The translations under genes and the position numbers were made by a program. Positions 31,034 through 42,723 of a stretch of DNA of 64,000 nt are shown in pieces; position 1 is the stretch's first letter, and every line of letters starts with the position of its first letter. The DNA comes from Symsagittifera roscoffensis (taxonomy: Eukaryota > Xenacoelomorpha > Acoela > Convolutidae). The DNA is taken from assembly GCF_963678635.1 (NCBI RefSeq), contig NW_026971629.1, positions 1 to 64,000 of the forward strand, read 5' to 3'. The notes below the pieces were generated by a model. It ran no database searches, was not told where the DNA came from, and saw only the letters and a list, made by a program, of their open reading frames with translations.

Positions 31034-31163
31034 GACTAAATCAAGTTATGCCATTATTCTACATAGTCACAAATACCACTTCTGCGTTAGAATGGAGATA
31101 GTTAAAATTATAAAAAAGGTAAAGTATCCAAGTTTAGCTAGTAGCACTTTGTAGTTAAGGATA
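31034..31163 (+). repeat. 130-bp direct repeat, copy 1
   Basis: This segment (containing TCAAGTTATGCCATTATTCT) recurs at 33115-33246 with scattered differences and a small indel. The second copy abuts the end of the dead gypsy pol, so the pair may be LTR remnants or duplicated target sequence. Confidence 0.65.
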
Positions 31164-33114
31164 AATTATATGAATGAGTGAATAATGATACATTAATCAA
31201 TAAAAGAGGAGCGAATAATTTTAAAAGAGTCTATAAAACATGTATTTTATGACAAGAATATCTTCAATCAATCCTTTTGAGCGGATTTGGAGCGGAAATG
31301 GTTCTTTTTTATATGCCCCTAATTCTATAAATACCGTTTTGTGTTTCCCTAAATTTGAATGAGTAGGAACAGCTGTGCTCGCTCTGATTTCATTTCTCCA
31401 GACAAAACTCAAATAATTAACTAAAAATGTCGGATCGGTGATCGTAGTATTTTTTTTTTTGGAAAACTAAGAAATTCGATTTTTTGAGTAATACTTCGGT
31501 CATTGCATGCAGCATAGTAACGTCAATGAGCATGCAAGGCTTGGTATTCAATAATAAATAAGTTAAGTAGTAAAAAGTCGAGTGCAAAAAAGTTCGAACC
31601 TTCAAAAAAAATTTACATCTTATAACTGAGAAAAAAGTGAAGTAAAATTGTCAGACCCCCTCCCCAAATGGGAACTAAGGAACTTAAATTTAAAATATTC
31701 ATGGGAGGTTCACTAGAAAATATTCGACTTGAGCATGCAAAATTCCAGACCCTTCGAACCGCCTGGCACAAGTGACAACGATTCCGGAAGTTTAAATTGC
31801 CCTGTTGAAACTTATTAAAAAATGTTGAGAATGGGACTTTATGAAAGCTATTATGTTCTATACTTTGTAGAGGAAAACTTAAGTTCAGAAACCCAGACAT
31901 CCTGGACCCTTATTTCTGGTGTTTTGAACTAAGCAAATAGGCTTCATCAAGACCCCCGGAAGTCGTTTCTCGACCGCCAGCGAACGGGGGGAGCCGAAGA
32001 TGTAGGATACGATAGGCAGTGACGAGAAACATCATATTACAATTTGAGCCAAAAGTGATGTTAGATCTTAAAAATGAGATAAAATGGCAAGTGCTATTGG
32101 GCTATGGGTGAAAAATGGCAGATAGGATCAGAAAGGAACTCTCTTCCTAAACACGGAAAAAACAACCCTGGCTACCCCTGGAAAAGAAAATCGATCACCT
32201 CAGGTTTAATTGTGGACAAACTTATCACTTGAAGAAAGATAGCAGAAGATAAAAAAATTAGCTGTGAGTGTCATGGTGGAAACAGTGTACTAAATAGGAT
32301 TGAAATTAGGCAAACATTGGATTGAATTTAGCTATCATACTTGGACTATCAGTAGTAATTCAACTGGACCAAAAAAAACTAATATCAGAATTGGCATTAA
32401 AAAAGAGTGCAACCCAAAAACTAAGTCGCCAAAATAAATGATTGCACGGGATATAAACTTATCTCCCAGAACGGGATTTTTAGTGCAATTAGACCCCAAA
32501 TCGATGAACTAACCTCCCTTGATAGGGAAAACACCAACAAAAAGTTAAATAGTGTCCTTTGGAAACTGCTCCAGTAAGCATAACATAGTTTTTGAGGTGA
32601 AATTTGACTTACTTTATGGACAACGCATTGGAAATAGACTTATTATCATTCATATTATTACGTATCATTTAAAACTAGAGTCGCCAGATGATTATTTTAT
32701 ATAAGATTTTGCGCAAAGGTACCAGAGTCATTGGCAGGAAAGTTAGAAAGGTAGAGACGGTCTCAATTATAACTATAATTAAAACTCGAATAGACATTTA
32801 AAGCAAAAAGTTTATGAATAGCTTACCTCTAGAAAGACCAATTTGTAATAGACTAGAGTATAGTTGGCTCTCGGTTAGTTAAAGAACAATTAGGCTAAAA
32901 GTATTAACAGGTAGTTCTCATAGTTATTTAGAGAAAGATGAGCATTATGCGACTAGATAGTTGCCTTTCATCTGAGAAAAGAACTGAGCAAGCTAGAGAA
33001 GGATAGTGGGTTTGTGGAGGACGCTGTTGCTCGAAGTGATGCTAGTTGTGTCTCATAGTAGCTTAGTTGATTTTAAACCAAGTTTAGTACTGGTTTGATT
33101 TAGTTGCTTGATAG
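31164..33114. other. Sequence between the two 130-bp direct repeats
   Basis: About 1.95 kb without a recognisable gene. Its G content is somewhat higher than the flanks. It may be the body of a decayed LTR or non-autonomous element, but no open frame or PBS is evident. Confidence 0.35.
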
Positions 33115-33246
33115 GATTGAATCAAGTTATGCCATTATTCTACATAGTCACAAATACCACCTTTGCGTTAGAATGGATATAATTAAAATTATAAAAAAGA
33201 GGTGAAGTATCCAAATTTAGCTGGTAGCACTTTGTAGTTAATGATA
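33115..33246 (+). repeat. 130-bp direct repeat, copy 2
   Basis: This is the imperfect second copy of 31034-31163. It lies immediately next to the RNase H end of the minus-strand gypsy relic, suggesting a junction created by insertion or recombination. Confidence 0.65.
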
Positions 33247-33249
33247 CTG

Positions 33250-36023
33250 CTATGATATCTTTTGTTTCCGTGGTTAAGTGATAGGGCTGAAAATATTGCT
33301 TTGTGGTCTGTGATTACTTCAAAACCTGATCCGTAAAGGTAATGTTTATAATGTTCAACGGCCCATACAACTCCTAGCAGTTCAAGTTCGTTAGTAGAAT
33401 ATTTTGACTCATGCGGGTTTAAAAACCGTGAGGCAAAAGAAATCGTTTTTCAATCACTCCCGTGGAGTTGTTCAAGGGAAGCCCCCAACCCATTGTGCGA
33501 AGCGTCAGTTTTTACTCTAGTATTAAGTTTTAAATCGAAATGGGTATTTTCCGTGAGGTTAATGGTTTCTTATTTAATTTTCTCAAATGCTTTCGTATGG
33601 TCGTCATTCCACTGAAAGATCGATTTCTTATTTAACAGAGGGCGGAGTGGGCTTCCTAAGGAAGCTAGGTTCGGGACATATTTGATGTACTGGTTTATAG
33701 ATCCGAAAAACGATCTTAACTATTTCAATTTTTTTTGGATTAGGTAAGTCCTTTATTGCTTTCGTTTTATCAAATAAAGGGACGATTTTTGTTTTTGACA
33801 TTTTAAATACCAGCCACTCGATTTCTTTTTGAAAGAATTTACATTTTGACCATTTAACTGCGAAGTTATATTCGTTTAATGTAGATAAAAAACACGATAT
33901 TCTTGTGGTCTAAGAAAGTTCCTTTGGAAGCGATTAAAATGTCGTCTAATTAACAATTGGTAAATGGGATAGAATCTAACGTTGAGTCCATTACTCTTTA
34001 AAATTCGTTAGGCATATCGCCCAGACCGTAAAAGCCGGATAAAAATTGGTATGTACCGGTAATATCGCCGCCCACAATACTAAAATTACATTGATTACTG
34101 GTGAACTTGTCTAATGCGAGTTGACTGTATGCATTTTTTAAATCTAGGTTAGTAAACCACACTTCTCCAACGGAATCACTTGCAAATTGTGCCGCGACAT
34201 TGTCTACCATTTCATGGACTGATGAAACGATCTTTGTCGCAGTTTTCTATTTTCTTAAAATGTCCTTCGTCTTTTAATCTGTTGAGTTCGGTCCTAACTG
34301 AATCCAGTAAGTGGAGGGGGACTCGTCTTCCTTTTAGTTGGATCGGTTTGAGAGGTTCGTGAAAATGGGTAATTTTCATCTGGTTTTTTTATTTTTCCAA
34401 TCCGATGAAACAGGTTTTTAAATGTTTTTGATATTTTTAGGATTTCACTATCTTTGTTTGTTGGTGAAATCGAATTTATGGACTTACACTGCTTGTTTGT
34501 CTGGAAGTGTGGGAAATACTTCTGCGAGACTTCTATCTCCACTTTGCGCAGGTTGTCATTTCCGAGAGTGTTTCTCTCGTGTCTCTCGGCCAAGAAGAAA
34601 TGACGGTCGTTGTGTGACCAACCATTAGAGAAGATCGGAAGTATCACCTTTCCAGAATTATTTATAGCGTTGTCAGTAAATCCACAGTATAGATCCTTGA
34701 TTGCTTTGTCCACCGGATAGATTTTCAAGTAAGGGTCTCGAAGTTTCAGTTCGTGTAATACGTTTTTCTTGAGAAAACTAACCGGGCCAGCTGAAACCAC
34801 TTGGATATTTAAAGTTACTTGATTTTTTTTCCGAGGCCAATATTTAATAATTTTTCCAATTCTTTTCCGTCGTTGTCGAAAATTGTAGTGACATTTAATA
34901 CAGAGTAATTGTCGTTTTCACTTTGTCCAGATTCCGACCATGCCTTTATGACGCCACAACATTCTCTATTTACATGGTCTGTATTTACATCCGGGAGATC
35001 CGACGGATTAATATCTGCATTATCTACAATTTGATTATTTACAATGTTTACATTTCTACGACGAGATTTACAAAGTCTGGTAAAATGGCCTTTGTATTTA
35101 CAGGATGTACAAGTAGTGTCCTTCGCTGGGCAAATTGCTAGGTGCCCTTTTGAAAAAGTTCCACCGCACATCATACAGGTGTTGCTCTTTTCTATATTGA
35201 GAGCTGGCTCTCTTTTTACAGTAAATTGGCTGTACGGTTTATGTACAGATGATCCGTTGGATTTACAATTGTTTGTAAGTTTTAAGTGGTTTAAAATTCC
35301 CTTTTCGTCAATGAGTGCTACGTTTAGTGCTTCTCGTGGTGGAAGAGTTTCGGTTAAAAGTTTCCGTTGGATGTCGTAGTTTTTCATGTTGCTTATGAAA
35401 ATATCTCTAATCCATTCTTCTTCTTCCGCGGCCATTTCTGCTAGGGCTCCCCAAAATTGTTCGAGAGACTCTCTGTATCGTTATTTTCGATTTAACAATT
35501 TGTGTCGTTCAAATGTGACATTTGTCTTATGACAAAGGCGGTTGCTAGGAAGTCCCAAAACTCTTTGAATGAAATTGTCCAAAAATTCTTTTTCCTTCAT
35601 TTCCTAGGGCCAGGTATAAGACTGACCGTAGTTTTTTATCTGCTTCCTCTATAATCGCATTCCCTTGAATTTCTTGGTTTAAGTTTAAATGGAAGCCGTT
35701 TCCTCTTCTTCGTAACCTCTCTGTTCTTGAAGGTTCCTGTCAATTGTCGACTTTCTTTGTTTTTCCGTTTAGCCATCCAACGGATTTTCCAAATTTGGAG
35801 GTTGAGGATGATGTCTCTCCGAAGGATTTAATAGATTCTCAATATCTATACTTTTATTAGCGATGATAGCTAAGTGAAAAAGATCGCTAAAGTCTTCCCA
35901 GGTAATTGGGGGATCTACGGTATGGTTTTGCCATAATGGAGGTATTCCTCTCACGTTAGATTCGTTATTTGACTGCGCCATGATAAAATGTATCTTTGTT
36001 GTAGCTAACTCTACTTCATACAA
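33250..36023 (-). pseudogene. Decayed Ty3/gypsy gag-pol on the minus strand
   Basis: Read from right to left, a Gag N-terminus (36023-35769) is followed by a Gag C-terminal frame (35435-34815). That frame holds two zinc-knuckle-like motifs, CMMCGGTFSKGH...C and a canonical CTSCKYKGHFTRLC. Next is a protease/linker part (34800-34294, with NTLGNDNLRKVEI), then RT (34210-33998, FTNLDLKNAYSQL and FYGLGDMPNEF). Further on are traces of LDDILIASKG near 33.95 kb and RNase H (about 33420-33250, TNELELLGVVWAVEHYKHYL and ITDHKAIFS). Stops and frameshifts separate the parts, and integrase is missing. It belongs to a different lineage from the giant element. Confidence 0.85.
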
Positions 36024-36874
36024 TTAAAAGAATAAAAGAATAAAAGTGAATTAGTCTAAAGTTAAAACATTAAAAAGTGAAGAGAACATTCTCTCCGCCG
36101 GAGAGAATGGCAAGTGAAGGTCATATGTAAAAGACCTGTTAACTGATTAAGTTAAGTAATGTTTTCAGTAAGTGCAAAATAAAGTACGAATCACAACATT
36201 CATGCAGCAGAATCGGCATTTTATGGTCTGAATGAAACTTTCCACTAGACAGACAACGACATGCTTTTTTGCTGATGCTTTTAGAAGTTATATTTTGTTT
36301 TTATTGCAGTAAGATATCCAGAAGGTAGCCAGAAGATATGCAGAAAGATATCCACTTTTTTGTACAGAAAGATATCCCTTTTCGAGATAAACAAAAGGCT
36401 TGTGGCCTATTCGCATAGCTCGTGATGATCCGTGTGTTTCTTGATATCGTTGATGTTGTCTTTAAAAATGTTTATAGCATTTTTTGGGTTAATTAACGCG
36501 TGGTTAATTATTTTAGCAGTTGGAATTTCTTAAAATCGATCGATGGCAAGTTGGATGCAGAATTATTTTCAATTTTCGTCGTTGATCGACCCGGTGATGT
36601 TCTCTAATGACGCCTCCATCCCAAAATAAATTAAATTTTAGGGGGAGCTCGCGCCGTAAAAAAAACAATTTTTTTAATCAAAAATTTGCAAAAAGAGTCC
36701 AAACGCCATTTTTGAACCGTTTTTTTTTGCGTTTTTCTGCTCTCAGTCTAGCATACCTCTTTGTTAGGGCACTATCCAGCGATCAAAAGGTCCATTTAGT
36801 GTACCCTCTAGTTAATGATTTTTTTAAATGTAAAACATTCTGATATGTATGTTTTTGAATCAGAGAATTCAATT

Positions 36875-36912
<38 letters not shown>

Positions 36913-37960
36913 TTTGGATAATTGGAGCCAGTTGAGTTGACAGCTACTTTAAGGACTGCGCGTACAAAAATTGATGAAAAATTTTTGTTAAAAAGTAACA
37001 GTTAACGATATGTTTCAGTAATCTGGATTTTTTTCTAATAAACTATCTTTTCCTCGTAAATGGGCGACAAAATCTTTGCAATATTTATTTTGATTTGAAA
37101 CTCCCAATGTGCTAACTGTTTTGAATATTATTGGAATTTGTTTCAACTCTGCAAGAATTACCAATAAAGAACAGTCAACTATAAAGGAAATTATATTTTC
37201 ATAATCATGTTTTGTAATGTGGATTTTTTTCTGCATCAAGAGAAGTTTAGGAAATGCCAATTCTCTTACTTTTAAAGTATTGTTTTAACTATTTTTACGT
37301 TTATCTAAGCAACGAAAACAATTTCAACTTCAACTGAAGGGTTGAAGCCAAAAAAAAATCATTGAAAAAGAAAAGCATTGACTTTTTAGATTGCCACAAA
37401 CTAATCTAGTTCCAAGGTCTACTATAAATATTAGATCTTAAGAATAACTTCCCCTTTTAAATTCAAGAAAGCGGAGATAATTGGCGGTGAGTTTAATGGT
37501 CCTCGTACCAATAAATGAAAAAGGTTATCGCGTTTTACTGAACTTGAGGGCCAATAAAAATAAATTCTAAAAAAAGGTTATTAAAGTCATCCTTTTTACG
37601 TAGGATTGGTACAAAATTGGTTTTTTTTGCCCGCAAGCTCAATGAAACTGAATATAATTGTATTTTGTGATGATGCCTGCAAATTCCACTACTAATAACC
37701 GTTAATCCATATTCTGAACATAGCCAATTGAGCCAAAATGGAAATGTCACTTTTAATCGAAACTTCAGGGAACCCCCATTCAAATCGATCAAAAATAGAT
37801 TAAATAGTGCTTTTATTTTGGAGGCTGTTATGCATAAATTATAAATGGAAGTATTACTAGTACTAGCCATTTAAATAATATGAGATTTTGAACCAAACAA
37901 TGTGTCCTATCTCTTTCATTAATCAAATTACCGCTTTTACTTTGTTTGTTTCGGTTTATT
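36024..37960. other. Non-coding stretch with a strong hairpin and a TTTC microsatellite
   Basis: There is no gene here. It has a perfect 10-bp inverted repeat at 36087-36109 (CATTCTCTCC, loop GCC, GGAGAGAATG) just upstream of the minus-strand gypsy gag, possibly in its leader. It also has a (TTTC)n run at 36873-36910. Confidence 0.5.
36873..36910 (+). repeat. (TTTC)n microsatellite
   Basis: About nine and a half uninterrupted TTTC units. Confidence 0.95.
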
Positions 37961-37989
37961 CGTTTACCCGGGTTGACCTCCATAGACCG

Positions 37990-39075
37990 AAAATGCTAAT
38001 CATACAATTTCATACACTTAGTCTATGGAAAAATGCTAGTCATACAAATTTCATACATTTTTGCAAAATGAGTTTAATCAAATTTCAAAGGTGTTTTATA
38101 GTTGCTTTGGTATCGAAATTGGTATCTCTTCATAAAAAAAGGAAAAAAATGGTATGAAAAAAAATGCTACCCATACAATTTCCATATATGGAAATTGTAT
38201 GATTAGAATTTTTTAAAATTTTTTTTGTGAAAAAAGCTTTGAACAATCAATTCAATTGCTGGCAAAACATTTAAGCGTTTTTTGGGCTGCTACGACTGAA
38301 AACTTTGACTTTTTTTATTTTTGTTTTCTGAAAAAAAACACTAGTCATACAATTTCCACATATGGAAATTGTATGACTAGCATTTTTTTGATGGCGACGA
38401 CAAAAATTTTTCTAAGTATTTTTGAAATTGCCCTCAATAAATTTCTGTGTTTTTTTTCAACTGCAAATTGATTTTCGTATTCAAACAAACATTTTTTGAA
38501 AAAAAAAATTTTGCATGCAAAATTTAATTTTTTGTGTGTATAACGTAGTCCTGGATATACTAATATTGGATTTTTTTTCCTTTTATCTTCGTAACTTTTT
38601 TCAAAAACGCTTAAAACTCCTCTTTTTTTTATATGACATGTTTTTGTATGCCTTGATCAATGTCTGGTAATTTAAACATTCAAATTTTAGAAATAATCAT
38701 CTTTGAAAATTATTGCCAAAATTTAAAAGTTCACTACTTTCGTTATATTAATTGTCTGAGACAGAAATAACACACATCAGGTTGTTTCCAATGCATTGTT
38801 AATGCGAGAGAGCCAAACCGTTGGTTACTACGTTTGAGTAATCAAGGTTCATGTCATTTGTGTTCGGTTACGAACACAGCCAAAAAATATTGAGAAATTA
38901 AAATGTAAAAAATAAATATTTTTGGTTTATGGAAAAATGCTAGTTATACAATTTCCATATAAAAAAATACTAATCATAGACCTTTCATGCAATTTTCTGT
39001 ACGTATGGAATTGCATGGAAAATGTATGACTAGCATTTTTCCATATATGGAAATTGTATGACTAGTATTTTTGGT
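37990..39075. repeat. Cluster of palindromic repeats (GCTAGTCATACAATTTCC family)
   Basis: At least five copies or half-copies of a word like GCTAGTCATACAATTTCCAT lie here, several in head-to-head pairs. The clearest palindromes are 38161-38212 (25-bp arms with three mismatches around CCATATATGG) and 38341-38380 (perfect 18-bp arms, CATA spacer). Others lie at 37990-38060 (direct pair) and 38932-39070 (complex). They look like tiny inverted-repeat elements or duplicating hairpins. Confidence 0.75.
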
Positions 39076-39079
39076 CATC

Positions 39080-40490
39080 CCGGGTACTCCTTAAAAAGAG
39101 GTAATTGACTTCTAAAGCATTAGGTTTTTATGGGTAAAAACCGGTTATAATAAACTTTTCTTGACAAAAATGTTGTCTAAGAATGGCTCCGTGGTTTTGT
39201 TTCGCGTGGTGCAATACTTTGCAAGAATTTCTGCATTTATCAATTGAGTAATGCACTAATTTTGCAAAGCGAAGGTACGGCTTACTCGATTTTAAAAAAT
39301 AAACTTTCTAAAACAGCAATAAAATTACCTGAACCAGCCCCACAACCCACTTGAACCCCCCTCCCCTCACGCAACTGAACCACCACCTCGACCCCGGCCC
39401 CCGTTCCCCGGCCCCCACCTGAATCACCCGCCCCTGATTTGAACATCCAACCCCACATGAACTATTCCCCACCTGAACAAACCCTCCGCCAGAACAAACC
39501 ACCCTCCCCACTTGGGTTGTAATCCTTGATCCCCCCTCCTTCCCCAAGCGTTTCGGTCGATTATTTTTTATCATGTTTGTGGAAAGAAGATCAGAAATGC
39601 CATTTTTTGAAAACTTTGTCCAAAAATTTAATTTTTTGGCACGCGATCCCATACAACCAATCCACCTAAAATTTTATCTTCTCCCGGTCCCAAGTTTCAA
39701 ATAATTTCAGAAAATTGTTGAAAGGAACAAAATTGAGAATTAAGTAACAAAAAAACTCAATTTCTCAAACAAAAGAAAAAACTCAAAGAAAAGAAGAAAG
39801 TTGAAATTGAACAACAAACTATCTTCTTCAGTTTGAAACTTGCAGAATTTTCAAAGTTTGCAGTTTTTTCACCTAGCTTTCAGCTACCCCTCCTCTCACG
39901 CGTTTACATTGAATAACTGAATAACCTCATTCTCTTTTTCTTCTTCCCTCTATCCCTCTACACTCCACCCACTACCGATCACTAAAGTATGACTGAAGTC
40001 AGATAATGATCAAAAACACTTATGATTCACAACAAATAAAAAACACGTTTAAAAACAGGGTGAAACTGATCAACTTAGCAATTGATAAAATGTATTTAAA
40101 TTAAACTCAAAAAAAGATGAAAACTTAATAATCCAAAAAAAAGGGAAATTGGGTATTATTCTTCATATACTATATTCATATGAGAAATATTGATATATTG
40201 ATGAGAATATGGTAATATTCATAGAGAAATATTGAAAAACGTTACAAATAATTGATTATAGATGAATAACATGAAATTTCTTGTTTAGCAAAGTGGTTTT
40301 TTCATAATCCATCTTTATCTCATTAGGTTTGACTGTTAAAGATCCTTATCGAAAGTGACAATAAAAATCCAACGGATAGTGTCTATTGTGGATAGTGTAT
40401 TTAAAGTTCCTATAAAAGCTGTTTGGGTTGTAGCTGATAAAAAATAAAGCAGATTGAAAGTTTTTTCTTTAAGTGTTTTAGTTTAGTTTT
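39080..40490. other. Non-coding stretch with a C-rich degenerate repeat
   Basis: There is no gene here. Between about 39330 and 39550 the plus strand is extremely C-rich with repeated variants of CACCTGAA, against AT-rich surroundings. The remainder is AT-rich. Confidence 0.5.
39330..39550 (+). repeat. C-rich degenerate minisatellite
   Basis: Variants of CCACTTGAACC, CACCTGAATC, CACATGAAC and CACCTGAACAA recur every 15-30 bases within C-runs. The composition differs sharply from both sides. Open frames through it are repeat-driven and not credible as genes. Confidence 0.6.
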
Positions 40491-40499
40491 GTTCCAGAA

Positions 40500-40606
40500 C
40501 AGGGTTGGCTTGTTAATTAACACCATGTTAATTAACACTGTTTTTTAACATTTTTAACGTTAAAAACTGTTAAAAATCTTGTGAGGGTGTTAAAAAGCCA
40601 ACCCTG
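40500..40606. mobile_element. 107-bp hAT-like MITE with perfect 8-bp TSD
   Basis: The element starts CAGGGTTGGCTT and ends with its exact inverse AAGCCAACCCTG. With a small gap the inverted match extends to about 20 bp. It is flanked by the direct repeat TTCCAGAA at 40492-40499 and 40607-40614. An 8-bp target duplication and CAGGG-type termini point to the hAT superfamily. The interior contains two TTAATTAACA words and has no coding capacity, so it depends on a transposase in trans. Confidence 0.9.
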
Positions 40607-40614
40607 TTCCAGAA

Positions 40615-42720
40615 TAATTCCGTTACAATGAACCAGTCAAAACATATATTACATTTAAAATTTTTAACAGACTCATTTAAAAAAAAAAAAAAAAAATTTC
40701 TGCTACAGATTTCAGAAAAAAATAGTTTGAATGGAGGTGATACTCTGATTAGTCCAACTGTCATTCATTGTCCATCAAATAGTTCTTTGTTCATAAAAAT
40801 AACAAAAGTTGAAACGTTTAAAATTGTTCAAGTTTTTTTTTGCAAATTTTCCACAAAAGCAAAACCTTCTCTTTTTCTTAGGTGTTATTCGGAATAAACA
40901 ATTTGCAATAATTAAATTTGATTGAAATGAGCAAATGTACGCAAAAATTGGGAAAAAAGTGCGCAAAAGTAATCCCAATTTAGTGAAATTGGTCAAATTA
41001 CAAAACTCTAAATCAGAAAACCATTACTTGTTAGATGGTTAAAAAACCCTGCCTAGAAAATTGAGTAAAAGAAAACAACAACGGGAAAAAACATTTGTGT
41101 TCTTTTCTTCAGAAATGAAACCGGAATCAAGAAAAACTCCCAAGCGTTCATGAAAAACATTTTAATGAAAAAAATCCAATATTGAATTTTTTTGAGAAAA
41201 ATCAGACTGTTTCTAGAATTCTTAAGATAGACAGCTTTATCGCTTTTACAGATACACATTTAAAAAAGCATAAACAATCGAAGAAAGAAACGGCTTGGTT
41301 GTGCTCGGTGTAGTTCTTATCCTGACAATTTTCAAGTTTTTAATATCAAAAATTTCACCAAAAATGTTTTACTAGACATATTTTTATGAAGTTTTTGAAT
41401 TTCAGCCAAATTCCATTAACTTTTTTGTGCAAAAGTTCTTCAGCTTTATTTTAATGCTTATGTTGTACATGGTGAATTTATCCCGCATTAAAATTGTTTA
41501 AAAAGTGTATTGATGCCAGCTAATTGACTTAAATATTGCAAAGGATGTAGAAATCATCTTTTTTATTTAATCTTGCGTGAGCTTTTCGTTGAAATTTTTC
41601 ACAATCGATAGGATGTTTTTAACTTAATTATATCTGAAAAATTCATTAAGGTCTTTTGAACATTTTTTCCGGACAATTCACGGGCGTTCAAGTTACAAAT
41701 TCAAGGTACTAATATGTAAAGTTGCCTTATATTACAGACAAGTGTGATCATATAAAAATCTAATGTTTCGTAATCCGTATATCTTTTGAATTGTGAACAA
41801 AACGCAGCTATAAATTTTTATTTAAAACTTGAGTATTTAAATTTGAAAGCTTCTTTTCGTGCGTTTTTAGTTACCTTTGCTTGAAAATGAAAAAAGCACT
41901 GTAATTGCTCTATTTTTGAAATGCGAAAATAAAACTTTTGCTAAGCAAAGACAAAAACTCTTCACTTGCATATATGGCTCCCACTTATTTTCAAACAATT
42001 AATCCTTTACTTGCATTTAAAATACCAATGATGAAAATTACCTTTCATAACAACAGTTAAGTGTTTGATAATTTCGTTTGTTCTTTTCGTTAGTGATTAA
42101 TAATGATTGGCGAAATTTGAAAAAAATAGTTTCTACAGTAATTATTTTCTAAAAGAGTGTTTTAAGCTAAAAATTACAGAATAGAAAGATGAATTTTTTA
42201 GGCGGATTGATTCTCAGATTCTTGAAGTTGTCATGCAGATCGGTTATTCGGAATTTCAAGTACCTAAGAAGTTTCAACAAAGTATAAGCGTCACTCTATA
42301 ACAAGACTCTAATGTTTTTTTTTTCGCATTTGACATTATTTAACTAAGCTATAAAAAAACGCTAATTTTCTAACTTCAACCAAAAAAAGTCTTCAATAAA
42401 CACCATAAATAGTGCAAAACACGGTTGTTTTCAATATTGGTCCGAAAATCAAAAATTTTCACTTGTTCAAAAGCAAAAAATGGTTACTCTTCGTTTTTTT
42501 TTGAATTTCAGAAAAACATTAAAAAGTTTTATTTGCAGCTTGAATTTTGAAAGAAATTGTGGCTACTGGACTAAAGAAAAAAATAAAAAACAAAGAGCAA
42601 AAACTTCCACACTTTCATTCAGCTTGGTGGACTAATGGGACATCTTACAAAAGCTGGTTTTTAACTTCATTGGTACAGTTTTTTATGAGTGATTTTAGTA
42701 AATGAACCAACAGATGCAAT
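40615..42720. other. Non-coding AT-rich stretch
   Basis: I see no exon, RNA gene or element before the LINE begins. An A-run lies at 40681-40697. Confidence 0.5.
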
Positions 42721-42723
42721 TTT

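Noticed and set aside
39308-39652. Gly/Val-rich minus-strand frame
   Set aside because: It is the complement of the C-rich minisatellite; composition is repeat-driven.
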